A stretch of DNA of 64,000 bases. Source: Lithodes maja. Lineage: Eukaryota; Arthropoda; Malacostraca; Decapoda; Lithodidae. The notes beneath the pieces are model-generated. The model had not been told where the DNA came from. It searched no databases and saw nothing but the letters and a program-made list of their open reading frames with translations. Made by a program: the position numbers and the translations under genes. How positions within the stretch are numbered: position 1 is the stretch's first letter; the number at the start of each line of letters is the position of its first letter. The stretch is taken from NCBI GenBank assembly GCA_037953745.1, contig JBAKBP010007615.1:34141-98140 (forward strand), written 5' to 3'. Shown here piece by piece: positions 39,795 to 52,295 of the stretch.

Positions 39795-41239
39795 ATGTCG
39801 TGCCCTAGTATTGACGAGGAGCGAGAGATGCCATTTGAGGAGGTGCCGTTAGTAACTAGTGAGGAGGATGCTAGACTTTTTGTGAGTAAGCAGTACCATG
39901 TGACGGAGGAGAGGCTGACTGGGGTGAATGTTTATGGCTTGCACCTGATAGCCAAGGTTTTGGGTCTATCCAATGTAGGAGGGATGTCCAAGGGGGAGCT
40001 GATTTCCTGGGTGTTGCGTGGGCGACATGGGGTTTCGGAGGAGAGGGCGTTTGGGGGGGTTCCTCCCCAGATCCCCTCTCACTCGACTCCCACAGTGCCG
40101 TCCACTCAAGTACCGGAGGTTAGCACCCTCCCACAGAGGGATGAGAATTGGAAGATTGGAGTGCCCTCGGGCGGTGCGTATGGTGGTTCCCCAGTTCTTG
40201 CCCCCCCTCCTTCAGTAGTGGCAGCTCCCTCTTCCTGCCTGTCTCCAGATATGATATTTAGACTTGAGCTTGCTAAAATTGAGGCTGAGTCTAGGAAGCA
40301 TGAGGCTGAGGCTGAGACCAGGAGGCAGGAGAATGAGACTAGGAGGCATGAGATTGAGGCTAGGAAGCAGGAGAAGCAGCATGAGATTGAGGCGGAGAAT
40401 GAAACCAGGAGGCATGAGGCTGAGCTTAGGTACGACTCAGAGAAATATTGTGCTCAAATAGATTTAGATAAGACTCGTGCAGAGTCGACAGGGACTCGGA
40501 TGGGCCGTGAGGGCCAAGTAAGAGAACAGTCCTTGTCTCACTTAGTCAAATTGGTGCCGGCATTTAGTGAAACTGAAGTCACAGAATTTTTTAATCGTTT
40601 TGAGAAGAAGTGTAGGGAGCATAATTGGCCTGAAGAGAAGTGGGCAGCTCTGGTCTCCTCAAGACTTACGGGTAAGGGTCTGAAGGCTTATGATGCACTG
40701 CCTTTAGAGTCTTGCATTGACTACCCAGAATTGAAGAGAGCTGTCCTACGGGCATACGAGTTGCAACCAGAAACATATCGATTGAAGTTTCGGGGTGTTA
40801 CAAAGACTAGGGAGGCGACCTTTCTTGAACATGCCCGGGACTTAAAAGATGCACTTACAAACTGGACACGTTCTGAGAAAGCTGAGACGGCCGAACAGTT
40901 GACTGAGCTGTTTCTGCTCGAGCAGTTTTATAAGTGTACTGGTGCAGATATGACTTTAACTATTAAAGAAAAGAACCCTAAAACTCTACAGGAGGCAGCT
41001 GAGATGGCTGACCTCCGGCTATCACTAATTCGTGGGTGAGGGTCTGCCCAGCGTAGTGAGGCAGGTAACAAGGGGCGTGACGCCCCACCCCCCCGAGTTA
41101 GTGATATACATTATGCAAACAAGTACAAGAGCTATGATACCAAGACTGACCACAAGACTAGCACCGTCCCATTTAAGAAGGGGCCGGGCCCTTCCCAGTA
41201 CCAAGGGAAGCCCAGAGGGGAGTTGGAGTGTTATCATTG
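39795..41239 (+). pseudogene. Outer gag, nonsense-mutated and interrupted
   Basis: The first in-frame ATG is 39795 (MSCPSIDEER). It encodes an N-terminal region, a Glu/Arg/His-rich coiled-coil segment made of short repeats (KHEAEAETRRQENETRRHEI type) and a capsid (NWPEEKWAALVSSRLTGKGL, KAYDALP, RAVLRAYELQPETYRLKFRG, ELFLLEQFYKC) resembling the SCAN-related gag of gypsy elements. TGA at 41037-41039 replaces TGC of the inner copy. The frame would otherwise continue to the zinc knuckle at 41229, where the inner element is inserted between the codons for its second cysteine and the following HEKGH. Confidence 0.85.
41236..41239. repeat. Target-site duplication of the inner element, left
   Basis: ATTG at 41236-41239 is repeated at 49425-49428. 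Removing 41240-49424 plus one ATTG restores an uninterrupted zinc-knuckle reading frame. Confidence 0.85.
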
Positions 41240-43080
41240 TGTTACGACCGGGCACTCGGGTACACTAGGGCTCTTACACAGGACTCGAGTATGGCTCGCT
41301 GCCACAACGGAAACACACGATCCCAACCCCAGAGTACTGCCAGCCGAACAAAAAACGCCACTACCCTCCAGAGTTCTATCTGCTATAACGGGGTATACAA
41401 GAACTCGGTACTAGCGTTTCACACAACAGACTAATAGCAAGACGGGAGTTATCTAGTCTGGTCAACAATCAAACAAAGAAGAAAGTACTACAACACTAAA
41501 GAATAGTGTTGGCCGAAGCCGAAGTAATCCACCCTTGAACTAAGAACTTAAGAAGTCCTCCACCCTCTACTTCGGATCGGCACTATTACGTTACGTTAAA
41601 CAATAGTCCTCGAGCATCAAGCAAGGAATCTTCTGATAAGTTAGATGCTTCTCGAATACTCATAAGAAGTAAGTATCGGATTTTGAACAGCAATTTAATG
41701 AATAACTCACTGGTAATTAAAGGCTTTAAATTGACATAAGAAGAATTATAAGAATAAGCAATAGGATATGGCAAACATATAAAAGAAGTACTCCGACAAT
41801 GCACTGGCAATAGCCTACTAGGATTGTGCTCGTGGGCCACTAATCTCTAAAGTAGCTAAGCGTGCCACACATGAAATCAATAGTGCTTAAACAATAATAT
41901 ACATAAGGAGAAGTTCCAATACTATACTGTATCTGCTGGTCGAGCAAAGTCTAGCTGGGATATCTAAGGTTAAGAGACAATGGCTGAGCAAGCGGCTCGT
42001 AGCCTAGCGAGGTCCTTAAGACTGTGCGGCCAAATTACGGTAATTGACGGGATGCTCTCTTGAGAGATCCAGATCACTAGTATCTGGTTCTCTCCTGGCG
42101 ATCCTCTCAAAGTCAAGCAAATGAGATAGCACAGTGTTGGGTGGCACAGGCAAAAGCCCTCACTCGCAACACAGTGCTAAACTCCCACGGTACACAGTCA
42201 GAAAGACCACCTAGGCGTTCCACGTCTCCGTTGCAATTGTACTGGTTCAACCGCAACCTAGTACTCATAGGAAATCACAACTCAGAAACCCTATCCCAGT
42301 CTAGCATTGCCTAAACCAGCAGAAAACAGGAACATGAATAATCGCACACAGGGAAATGCATATACGAGTGCAACAAACATCAATCAATCCTATTCTAGTT
42401 AACCCTTCCAAAAATAGGCTATCTAACAGGCACTTATCTCGTGAGAACTCAAGCGATAATACTTTGGCTGACTAAATCTGCACCAAAGGGGTCATTGAGG
42501 TTAAAAAGGGTTCAGAAGAAGAAGGTAGGCGGTACAGAGAGTAGGGAAAGTTCACATCAGTCGGAAGAATATATATAGTTGCAAGGGATATGAGAGGTCG
42601 CTTTGCCTGATGAGTTCTGAAGCATGGTGGCAAAAACCTCTCTTTTTATACTCGGCCCTCTAGCGGCATATCTCAAACTACTTAAGGACCGCCCACTGGC
42701 AATCATGACGTCATATTCTCTCAATCTGGGATCGACAAAGAACTTCCCACGCGCTGAAAGGGAGGAAGGGAGGAGGAAGGAGGGAGTGAGGCCTACACAC
42801 CTCGTGGCGCGCTCACCGGCCGGCGCCACATAACTCTCTCTCTCATCATCATATATAAGTCCCACACACAATACATATATACAATGATATAAAATAGAAC
42901 TCGTTGACTCAGAAGAAAACAAAATACATAATGATAATACTTATAGTACAACGGTTCACATAAACTGAGTTAGGAAACTCTACACAGACTACAGCCAAAG
43001 TTCCTGCCCTGACGATCCTAGCGAGAGTGGGGCCTGACTGGGCGTTCTGTACAGCATGCTCATACTCGACATGCGTCACA
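41240..43080 (-). repeat. Inner element 3' LTR
   Basis: 1841 bp, reverse complement TGTGACGC...GTAACA. Preceded on the minus strand by the polypurine tract at 43081-43092. Confidence 0.9.
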
Positions 43081-43092
43081 CCTCCCCCAAGA
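43081..43092 (-). promoter_or_regulatory. Polypurine tract, inner element
   Basis: TCTTGGGGGAGG on the minus strand directly abuts TGTGACGC of the 3' LTR. The outer element has the same at 52284-52295. Confidence 0.7.
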
Positions 43093-43565
43093 TTTTACTT
43101 GCTCAACCCTGAGCTAAAATCTGATATACAGAACCCCATCAAACCCCTCACACCCAGCGACCGCATGGCACTAAAACAACGCTGAGTTTATCACTAAAAC
43201 ACATCTTATAAAAAAAAAAATTCACATTTCATAACTCCTCCCAACAATAGTAAAAGACATAATATCATGCTCCCAGAGCGAGCTTACAGCAGCTCAGCCG
43301 TTTGATAGTTCGTGGACTACTCAAACCTTATAGGCTATGACAAACTTATACAATTATCTTCATCAAAAAGAAAGAGTTTTTATATGATTTTTATATTTTA
43401 ATATGTTTTTTTCGGCTGCACTATAAGGGCAGCCTATTTTCTTCTATACCAAACGCTCAACAATCCTGCTTTACGACCCAATACGCTGGGCTACAACCGC
43501 GAGCCAACAAGCACCAGGCGCAAAATACTACTCAAACCAAAGCAGGAGGCTACCCGTGTGTCAAT

Positions 43566-46016
43566 TTACCCAGGATCATATACCCCTGAACGACCACATG
43601 CAACCTCGTTGTCACAACCGGCAATATGGCTTATGTCCAGGTTATATACCAATAACCTTAGTGACCACCTGGTCAGCCTCATATTCCGATTGTGAAACTG
43701 GTCCAAGATCTCGAGAGGGTAATGATCTGGGTAAACTACACCGACCGGACCATAGGCTGGAACATAGATCTCGAAATGCCCCAGCGCATCATCGTCCTTT
43801 TCACTTTCATTCATCAGGCTCTGACACGTTGCTGGTGCATTCTTAAGTCCGTCAGGCACAACATTGCACTGGTAGGTACTCCCGTCCACAACAAAACCAC
43901 ATACCTCTTTAGCACGCTCGGACAAAGTTACAAGCAACGACCACTCACGACATTCCTTATCCCTCAGATCCTTCGTCCACACGTAATCCAGCTCTGCTTG
44001 CACCATAGGCTGTCGAGCAGGATTTATACGGCAGGGAATTAAACTGAGCCTTGCACTATCTCCAGCCTGCATGTCGGATTCTACCCCGTACCTCAGGCCT
44101 GGAGAAGCAACAAACATGCGAAAGTACTGCCATAGCCTAGTAAATAACTGCCTTGCACTGTCTCCACGAACAACATGCCTTGTGCCCTCCCACAACCCAG
44201 CCGAGACCGCAGCTTCTAACCTGTAGTCTCCCTCCTTCTCCACCTTCGTCCCTAGAACAGCCAGGTCATGAGAGGGACAATCAGTACCACCCGTGCAGTC
44301 ACTCCCACAGTTCATTATTGCTAAGGCTTCCCCGCCGATACCGTACATGCGCACCCCCGCATTCCTTGTGACGACATCTGCCTGCGCAGCATCACCGCTT
44401 TCAGCGACATGGCCAGATACAGTCGGTCTATGGTAGGGCTGTTGCATTAGACTAGAGCAGCATTGGGAGGCTATGCGACGACCGGGCACTGCGATACCAC
44501 AGCCGACCTTACCAATCTGCTCAATGTCCTCCTTTTGACCACCACCCTTGGCAGCCATGGGTCGACCCTGACCTGGCAACCATGCCAAGGCCTCGTCGCC
44601 CACCTTAAACCACCGAAACAACGAGGCTAACGGTCTTTTAACAGTCACATGACCTGCCTGCGGAACATCTCGCACCGCCCGAGTTGTGAGACTCAGGGGC
44701 TCGGCACGACCAGTGGGGTATGAACCGAGCTGGTGCTGGAGTGCTGCACACTGCTGCTCAGGCAGGTGCTCTAGCACTTCCACAGCCACCAGACTCGTGT
44801 CCCCCGCCCACTGCTTCGCCGAGACATAACAATCCCTACTCTCCTCCACCTGTGCCCTACTGCCCCCCTCTCCTTCTCCACCTTGGCCGCGGCAGACCAA
44901 CGCAGGGACAGTAGGCTGCTCAGGTGGTTGCCTCACAAACTCCTCCAACAGGTTCACATGACATGCTTCCCCGTCCTCGTGTTTAATCTCGACAGCACCA
45001 TTACCACACTTCTGAACTTCCGGATCCTCCAACTGCAGTTTACAAATATCTGAGGGAACCAACCTGTCTAGATGCTTCCGAAGCAACCCAAGTCCTTCCC
45101 CAATATCAAACTGAGCAACCCTTTTTTCTCTCTGTGTGTAACGTTGCTGCCTCTGAGTCTCTTCCGGCCCTACCTCCTCACTAGCTGTGACAGGTCCTGG
45201 GGCCTCTCCAGACTCTAACATAGGTGCTAATACTGAATCAACCAGGAGAGCCGCCGAGTCAAAACTCTTAAAACCAATTCCAGCTTTAGCCTCCTCCTGT
45301 TGATCGTTCCTCTGCTGGTCGGAAGACGGAGGACTAGGCTGTGACACTTTATCTGCCCGAGCTCGGGTGACAACACACGCCATGGGTTGTGCCTGGCACC
45401 GCTCGACACACTCTTGTTCTCCCCCACTCACGTCGGCCGGCCTCTCGGCAACGACTAAGGGTAGAACCTCAGAAGCGGGCATTGCAAAGTCGTTGCCGAG
45501 AAGAAGGTCGACGCCCTCCACTGGCAGTTTCTCCACGATCCCAACATCCAATTCACGTGCCACACCATCCACCTCCAACTCCAACCGCACCAGCGGGTAT
45601 GACCGAGTTGCATTAATACCCTGCACCACTACCACCCGAGCCGCATTTATAGGGTAGCCAGTCAAATTGTTCATCAGAGTCTGGGAAGCACCTGTATCAC
45701 GCAAGACCTCTACTCCATGCTTGCGCCCCGCCCACATCACGCAACCCCGTCCTCTATGGTCGCAAAAAACATCCTGAGCAGGGTTCGAGCCTCTCAGGTG
45801 TTTCTGCATTGGCTGTGCCTCAGCCTCTGACGAACTGCCCCGGGCAAACTCAGAAGACTTCGGAGACACACCAATGTTGCAGGCCAAAGACACAGCTGCT
45901 GTAGGTGGTTTGCTAGGACAGACTCTTGCAAAGTGCCCCTTTTCATGACAAAGATAACACTCCAACTCCCCTCTGGGCTTCCCTTGGTACTGGGAAGGGC
46001 CCGGCCCCTTCTTAAA
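43566..46016 (-). pseudogene. Inner protease / reduced pol ORF
   Basis: About 815 codons, separated from gag by a single-base insertion. In order: CCHC knuckle (C-x2-C-x4-H-x4-C), retropepsin DTGA and a later LLLGNDF, a long linker, an integrase C-terminal piece (FKVGDEALAWLPGQG), a reverse transcriptase N-terminal piece (RINPARQPMVQAELDYV), a jump to LSERAKEV...VVPDGLKNAPATCQSLMN, a second jump to VVYPDHYPL and LTRWSLRLLVYNLD of RNase H, then stop. The jumps remove the first catalytic aspartate motif and the Y-x-D-D motif. The integrase zinc finger and DDE core are also absent. The frame nevertheless stays open. Confidence 0.85.
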
Positions 46017-47370
46017 ATGGGACGGTGTTAGTCTTGTGGTCAGTCTTGGTATCATAGCTCTTGTACTTGTTTGCATAATGTATATCACTAACTCGGGGGG
46101 GTGGGGTGTCACGCCCCTTGTTACCTGCCTCACTACGCTGGGCAGACCCGCACCCACGAATTAATGATAGCCGGAGGTCAGCCATCTCAGCTGCCTCCTG
46201 TAGAGTTTTAGGGTTCTTTTCTTTAATAGTTAAAGTCATATCTGCACCAGTACACTTATAAAACTGCTCGAGCAGAAACAGCTCAGTCAACTGTTCGGCC
46301 GTCTCAGCTTTCTCAGAACGTGTCCAGTTAGCAAGTGCATCTTTTAAGTCCCGGGCATGTTCAAGAAAGGTCGCCTCCCTAGTCTTCGTAACACCCCGAA
46401 ACTTCAATCGATATGTTTCTGGTTGCAACTCGTATGCCCGTAGGACAGCTCTCTTCAATACTGGGTAGTCAATGCAAGACTCTAAAGGCAGTGCATCATA
46501 AGCCTTCAGACCCTTACCCGTAAGTCTTGAGGAGACTAGAGCTGCCCACTTCTCTTCAGGCCAATTATGCTCCCTACACTTCTTCTCAAAACGATTAAAA
46601 AATTCTGTGACTTCAGTTTCACTAAATGCCGGCACCAACTTGACTAAGTGGGACAAGGACTGTTCTCTTACTTGGCCCTCACGGCCCATCCGAATCCCTG
46701 TCGACTCTGCACGAGTCTTATCTAAATCTATTTGAGCACAATATTTCTCTGAGTCGTATCTAAGCTCAGCCTCATGCCTCCTGGTCTCATCCTCTTGCCT
46801 CCTAACCTCAATCTCATGCCTCCTGGTCTCAGCCTCAATCTCATGCTTCCTAGCCTCATTCTCCTGCTTCCTAGATTCATTCTCAATCTTAGCAAGCTCA
46901 AGTTTAAATATCATATCTGGAGACAGGCAGGAAGAGGGAGTTGCCACTACTGAAGGAGGGGGGGCAAGAACTGGGGAACCACCATACGCACCGCCCGAGG
47001 GCACTCCAATCTTCCAATTCTCATCCCTCTGTGGGAGAGTGCTAACCTCCGGCAACTGAGTGGACGGCACTGTGGGAGTCGAGTGAGAGGGGATCTGGGG
47101 AGGAACCCCCCCAAACGCCCTCTCCTCCGAAACCCCATGTCGCCCACGCAACACCCAGGAAATCAGCTCCCCCTTGGACATCCCTCCTACATTGGATAGA
47201 CCCAAAACCTTGGCTATCAGGTGCAAGCCATAAACATTCACCCCAGTCAGCCTCTCCTCCGTCACATGGTACTGCTTACTCACAAAAAGTCTAGCATCCT
47301 CCTCACTAGTTACTAACGGCACCTCCTCAAATGGCATCTCTCGCTCCTCGTCAATACTAGGGCACGACAT
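46012..47370 (-). CDS. Inner gag
   Basis: From ATG at 47370 (MSCPSIDEER), 453 codons to TAA at 46012-46014. Same domains as the outer gag: N-terminal region, Glu/Arg-rich coiled-coil repeats (fewer than in the outer copy), SCAN-like capsid. Where the outer copy has a TGA stop this one reads TGC (IRGCGSAQ). It ends early because of an extra T (CATTTTAAG against CATTTAAG) just before the zinc knuckle. An ancestral single gag-protease frame is therefore indicated. Confidence 0.85.
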   Translation of the reverse strand: MSCPSIDEEREMPFEEVPLVTSEEDARLFVSKQYHVTEERLTGVNVYGLHLIAKVLGLSNVGGMSKGELISWVLRGRHGVSEERAFGGVPPQIPSHSTPTVPSTQLPEVSTLPQRDENWKIGVPSGGAYGGSPVLAPPPSVVATPSSCLSPDMIFKLELAKIENESRKQENEARKHEIEAETRRHEIEVRRQEDETRRHEAELRYDSEKYCAQIDLDKTRAESTGIRMGREGQVREQSLSHLVKLVPAFSETEVTEFFNRFEKKCREHNWPEEKWAALVSSRLTGKGLKAYDALPLESCIDYPVLKRAVLRAYELQPETYRLKFRGVTKTREATFLEHARDLKDALANWTRSEKAETAEQLTELFLLEQFYKCTGADMTLTIKEKNPKTLQEAAEMADLRLSLIRGCGSAQRSEAGNKGRDTPPPRVSDIHYANKYKSYDTKTDHKTNTVPF

Positions 47371-47583
47371 ACTGAAGTTCACAAAAAATTCTCGAGACAA
47401 AAGTGTTAAACTCCCTTATGCAAGCACTAATTACTAAATTAACTGGAGTCTCTTAAATGCTCTCCTAATTGCCTTACAAAAAAAAATATTCTTCAATATG
47501 TACGCTAAAGTACGAACAAACAAATGTTGTACAACTCTGCAAAAAATTATACTGTTCACAAAATCCTAAGCAAGGTCGCCATT

Positions 47584-49424
47584 TGTTACGACCGGGCACT
47601 CGGGTACACTAGGGCTCTTACACAGGACTCGAGTATGGCTCGCTGCCACAACGGAAACACACGATCCCAACCCCAGAGTACTGCCAGCCGAACAAAAAAC
47701 GCCACTACCCTCCAGAGTTCTATCTGCTATAACGGGGTATACAAGAACTCGGTACTAGCGTTTCACACAACAGACTAATAGCAAGACGGGAGTTATCTAG
47801 TCTGGTCAACAATCAAACAAAGAAGAAAGTACTACAACACTAAAGAATAGTGTTGGCCGAAGCCGAAGTAATCCACCCTTGAACTAAGAACTTAAGAAGT
47901 CCTCCACCCTCTACTTCGGATCGGCACTATTACGTTACGTTAAACAATAGTCCTCGAGCATCAAGCAAGGAATCTTCTGATAAGTTAGATGCTTCTCGAA
48001 TACTCATAAGAAGTAAGTATCGGATTTTGAACAGCAATTTAATGAATAACTCACTGGTAATTAAAGGCTTTAAATTGACATAAGAAGAATTATAAGAATA
48101 AGCAATAGGATATGGCAAACATATAAAAGAAGTACTCCGACAATGCACTGGCAATTGCCTACTAGGATTGTGCTCGTGGGCCACTAATCTCTAAAGTAGC
48201 TAAGCGTGCCACACATGAAATCAATAGTGCTTAAACAATAATATACATAAGGAGAAGTTCCAATACTATACTGTATCTGCTGGTCGAGCAAAGTCTAGCT
48301 GGGATATCTAAGGTTAAGAGACAATGGCTGAGCAAGCGGCTCGTAGCCTAGCGAGGTCCTTAAGACTGTGCGGCCAAATTACGGTAATTGACGGGATGCT
48401 CTCTTGAGAGATCCAGATCACTAGTATCTGGTTCTCTCCTGGCGATCCTCTCAAAGTCAAGCAAATGAGATAGCACAGTGTTGGGTGGCACAGGCAAAAG
48501 CCCTCACTCGCAACACAGTGCTAAACTCCCACGGTACACAGTCAGAAAGACCACCTAGGCGTTCCACGTCTCCGTTGCAATTGTACTGGTTCAACCGCAA
48601 CCTAGTACTCATAGGAAATCACAACTCAGAAACCCTATCCCAGTCTAGCATTGCCTAAACCAGCAGAAAACAGGAACATGAATAATCGCACACAGGGAAA
48701 TGCATATACGAGTGCAACAAACATCAATCAATCCTATTCTAGTTAACCCTTCCAAAAATAGGCTATCTAACAGGCACTTATCTCGTGAGAACTCAAGCGA
48801 TAATACTTTGGCTGACTAAATCTGCACCAAAGGGGTCATTGAGGTTAAAAAGGGTTCAGAAGAAGAAGGTAGGCGGTACAGAGAGTAGGGAAAGTTCACA
48901 TCAGTCGGAAGAATATATATAGTTGCAAGGGATATGAGAGGTCGCTTTGCCTGATGAGTTCTGAAGCATGGTGGCAAAAACCTCTCTTTTTATACTCGGC
49001 CCTCTAGCGGCATATCTCAAACTACTTAAGGACCGCCCACTGGCAATCATGACGTCATATTCTCTCAATCTGGGATCGACAAAGAACTTCCCACGCGCTG
49101 AAAGGGAGGAAGGGAGGAGGAAGGAGGGAGTGAGGCCTACACACCTCGTGGCGCGCTCACCGGCCGGCGCCACATAACTCTCTCTCTCATCATCATATAT
49201 AAGTCCCACACACAATACATATATACAATGATATAAAATAGAACTCGTTGACTCAGAAGAAAACAAAATACATAATGATAATACTTATAGTACAACGGTT
49301 CACATAAACTGAGTTAGGAAACTCTACACAGACTACAGCCAAAGTTCCTGCCCTGACGATCCTAGCGAGAGTGGGGCCTGACTGGGCGTTCTGTACAGCA
49401 TGCTCATACTCGACATGCGTCACA
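47584..49424 (-). repeat. Inner element 5' LTR
   Basis: 1841 bp. TATA box on the minus strand near 48988-48994. Its end abuts the primer-site-like TGGCGACC (minus strand, 47564-47583). Confidence 0.9.
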
Positions 49425-49426
49425 AT

Positions 49427-51811
49427 TGTCATGAAAAGGGGCACTTTGCAAGAGTCTGTCCTAGCAAACCACCTACAGCAGCTGTGTCTTTGGCCTGCAA
49501 CATTGGTGTGTCTCCGAAGTCTTCTGAGTTTGCCCGGGGCAGTTCGTCAGAGGCTGAGGCACAGCCAATGCAGAAGCACCTGGGAGGCTCGAACCCTGCT
49601 CAGGATGTTTTTTGCGACCATAGAGGATGGGGTTGCGTGATGTGGGCGGGGCGCAAGCATGGAGTAGAGGTCTTGCGTGATACAGGTGCTTCCCAGACTC
49701 TGATGAATAACTTGACTGGCTACCCTATAAATGCGGCTCGGGTGGTAGTGGTGCAGGGTATTAATGCAACTCGGTCATACCCGCTGGTGCGGTTGGAGTT
49801 GGAGGTGGATGGTGTGGCACGTGAATTGGATGTCGGGATTGTGGAGAAACTGCCAGTGGAGGGCGTCGACCTTCTTCTCGGCAACGACTTTGCAATGCCC
49901 GCTTCTGAGGTTCTACCCTTAGTCGTTGCCGAGAGGACGGCCGACGTGAGTAGGGAAGAGCAAGAGTGTGTCGAGCGGTGCCAGGCACAACCTATGGCGT
50001 GTGTTGTCACCCGAGCTCGGGCAGATAAAGTGTCACAGCCTAGTCCTCCGTCTTCAGACCAGCAGAGGAACGATCAACAGGAGGAGGCTAAAGTTGGAGT
50101 TGGTTTTAAGAGTTTTGACTCGGCGGCTCTCCTGGGTGATTCAGTATTGGCACCTATGTTAGAGTCTGGAGAGGCCCCAGGACCTGTCACAGCTAGTGAG
50201 GAGGTAGGGCAGGAAGAGACTCCGAGGCAGCAACGTTGCACACGGAGAGAAGAAAGGGTTGCTCAGTTTGATATTGGGGAAGGACTTGGGTTGCTTCGGA
50301 AGCATCTAGACAAGTTGGTTCCCTCAGATATTTGTAAACTGCAGTTGGAGGATCCGGAAGTTCAGAAGTGTGGTAATGGTGCTGTCGAGATTAAACACGA
50401 GGACGGGGAAGCATGTCATGTGAACCTGTTGGAGGAGTTTGTGAGGCAACCACCTGAGCAGCCTACTGTCCCTGCGTTGGTCTGCCGCGGCCAAGGTGGA
50501 GAAGGAGAGGGGGGTAGTAGGGCACAGGTGGAGAAGAGAAGGGATTGTTATGTCTCGGCGGAGCTGTGGGCGGGGGACACGAGTCTGGTGGCTGTGGAAG
50601 CGCTAGAGCACCTGCCTGAGCAGCAGTGTGCAGCACTCCAGCACCAGCTCGGTTCATACCCCACTGGTTGTGCCGAGCCCCTGAGTCTCACAACTCGGGC
50701 GGTGCAAGATGTTCCACGGGCAGGTCACGTGACTGTTGAAAGACCGTTAGCCTCGTTGTTTCGGTGGTTTAAGGTGGGCGACGAGGCTTTGGCATGGTTG
50801 CCAGGTCAGGGTCGACCCATGGCTGCCAAGGGTGGTGGTCAAAAGGAGGACATTGAGCAGATTGGTAAGGTCGGCTGTGGTATCGCAGTGCCCGGTCGTC
50901 GCATAGCCTCCCAATGCTGCTCTAGTCTAATGCAACAGCCCTACCATAGACCGACTGTATCTGGCCATGTCGCTGAAAGCGGTGATGCTGCGCAGGCAGA
51001 TGTCGTCACAAGGAATGCGGGGGTGCGCATGTACGGTATCGGCGGGGAAGCCTTAGCAATAATGAACTGTGGGAGTGACTGCACGGGTGGTACTGATTGT
51101 CCCTCTCATGACCTGGCTGTTCTAGGGACGAAGGTGGAGAAGGAGGGAGACTACAGGTTAGAAGCTGCGGTCTCGGCTGGGTTGTGGGAGGGCACTAGGC
51201 ATGTTGTTCGTGGAGACAGTGCAAGGCAGTTACTTACTAGGCTATGGCAGTACTTTCGCATGTTTGTTGCTTCTCCAGGCCTGATGTACGGGGTAGAATC
51301 TGACATGCAGGCTGGAGATAGTGCAAGGCTCAGTTTAATTCCCTACCGTATAAATCCTGCTCGACAGCCTATGGTGCAAGCAGAGCTGGATTACGTGTGG
51401 ACGAAGGGTCTGAGGGATAAGGAATGTCGTGAGTGGTCGTTGCTTGTAACTTTGTCCGAGCGTGCTAAAGAGGTATGTGGTTTTGTTGTGGACGGGAGTA
51501 CCTACCAGTGCAATGTTATGCCTGACGGACTTAAGAATGCACTAGCAACGTTTCAGAACCTGATGAATGAAAGTGAAAAGGACGATGATGCGCTGGGGCA
51601 TTTCGAGGTCTATGTTCCAGCCTATGGTCCGGTCGTTGTAGTTTACCCAGATCATCACCCTCTCAAGATCTTGGACCAGTTTCACAATCGGAATATGAGG
51701 CTGACCAGGTGGTCACTAAGGTTATTGGTATATAACCTGGACATACGCCATATTGCCGGTTGTGACAACGTGGTTGCAGATGGTCGTTCAAGGGTATATG
51801 ATCCTGGGTAG
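49427..51811 (+). pseudogene. Outer protease / reduced pol, 3' part of the split frame
   Basis: Resumes at the zinc knuckle (CHEKGHFARVC) after the inner insertion. Retropepsin DTGA at about 49679-49690, then the same truncated integrase, reverse transcriptase and RNase H pieces as the inner copy, ending YDPG and TAG. About 95 percent alike by eye, and fully open over 795 codons. RNase H end reads DNVVADGRSRV, closer to the consensus than the inner DNEVACGRSGV. Confidence 0.85.
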
Positions 51812-52295
51812 ATTGACACACGGGTAGCCTCCTGCTTTAGTTTGAATAGTATTTTGCGCTTGGTGCTTGTTGGCTCGCGGTTGTAGCCCAGCGTATTGGG
51901 TCGTAAAGCAGGATTGTTGAGCGTTTGGTATAGAAGAAAATAGGCTGCCCTTATAGTGCAGCCGGAAAAAACATATTAAAATATAAAAATCATATAAAAA
52001 CTCTTTCTTTTTGATATAGATAATTGTATAAGTTTGTCATAGCCTATAGAGTTTGAGTAGTCCACGAACTATCAAACGGCTGAGCTGCTGTAAGCTCGCT
52101 CTGGGAGCATGATATTATGTCTTTTACTATTGTTGGGAGGAGTTATGAAATGTGAATTTTTTTTTTATAAGATGTGTTTTAGTGATAAACTCAGCGTTGT
52201 TTTAGTGCCATGCGGTCGCTGGGTGTGAGGGGTTTGATGGGGTTCTGTATATCAGATTTTAGCTCAGGGTTGAGCAAGTAAAATCTTGGGGGAGG
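51812..52295 (+). other. Outer element 3' untranslated region and polypurine tract
   Basis: 484 bp without coding, including an A/T-rich palindromic stretch (GGAAAAAACATATTAAAATA) and ending AAATCTTGGGGGAGG before the 3' LTR. Corresponds to 43081-43565 of the inner copy. Confidence 0.7.

Larger units (their letters stand above)
41240..49424 (-). mobile_element. Inner Gmr1-like element, complete, inverted
   Basis: 8185 bp with LTRs of 1841 bp at each end (47584-49424 is 5', 41240-43080 is 3' on the minus strand), a 4-bp ATTG target duplication, primer site, gag, protease/reduced pol, and the polypurine tract TCTTGGGGGAGG before the 3' LTR. Same family and same internal deletions as the outer copy. 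LTR-LTR similarity is very high by eye, so it is young. Confidence 0.9.
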
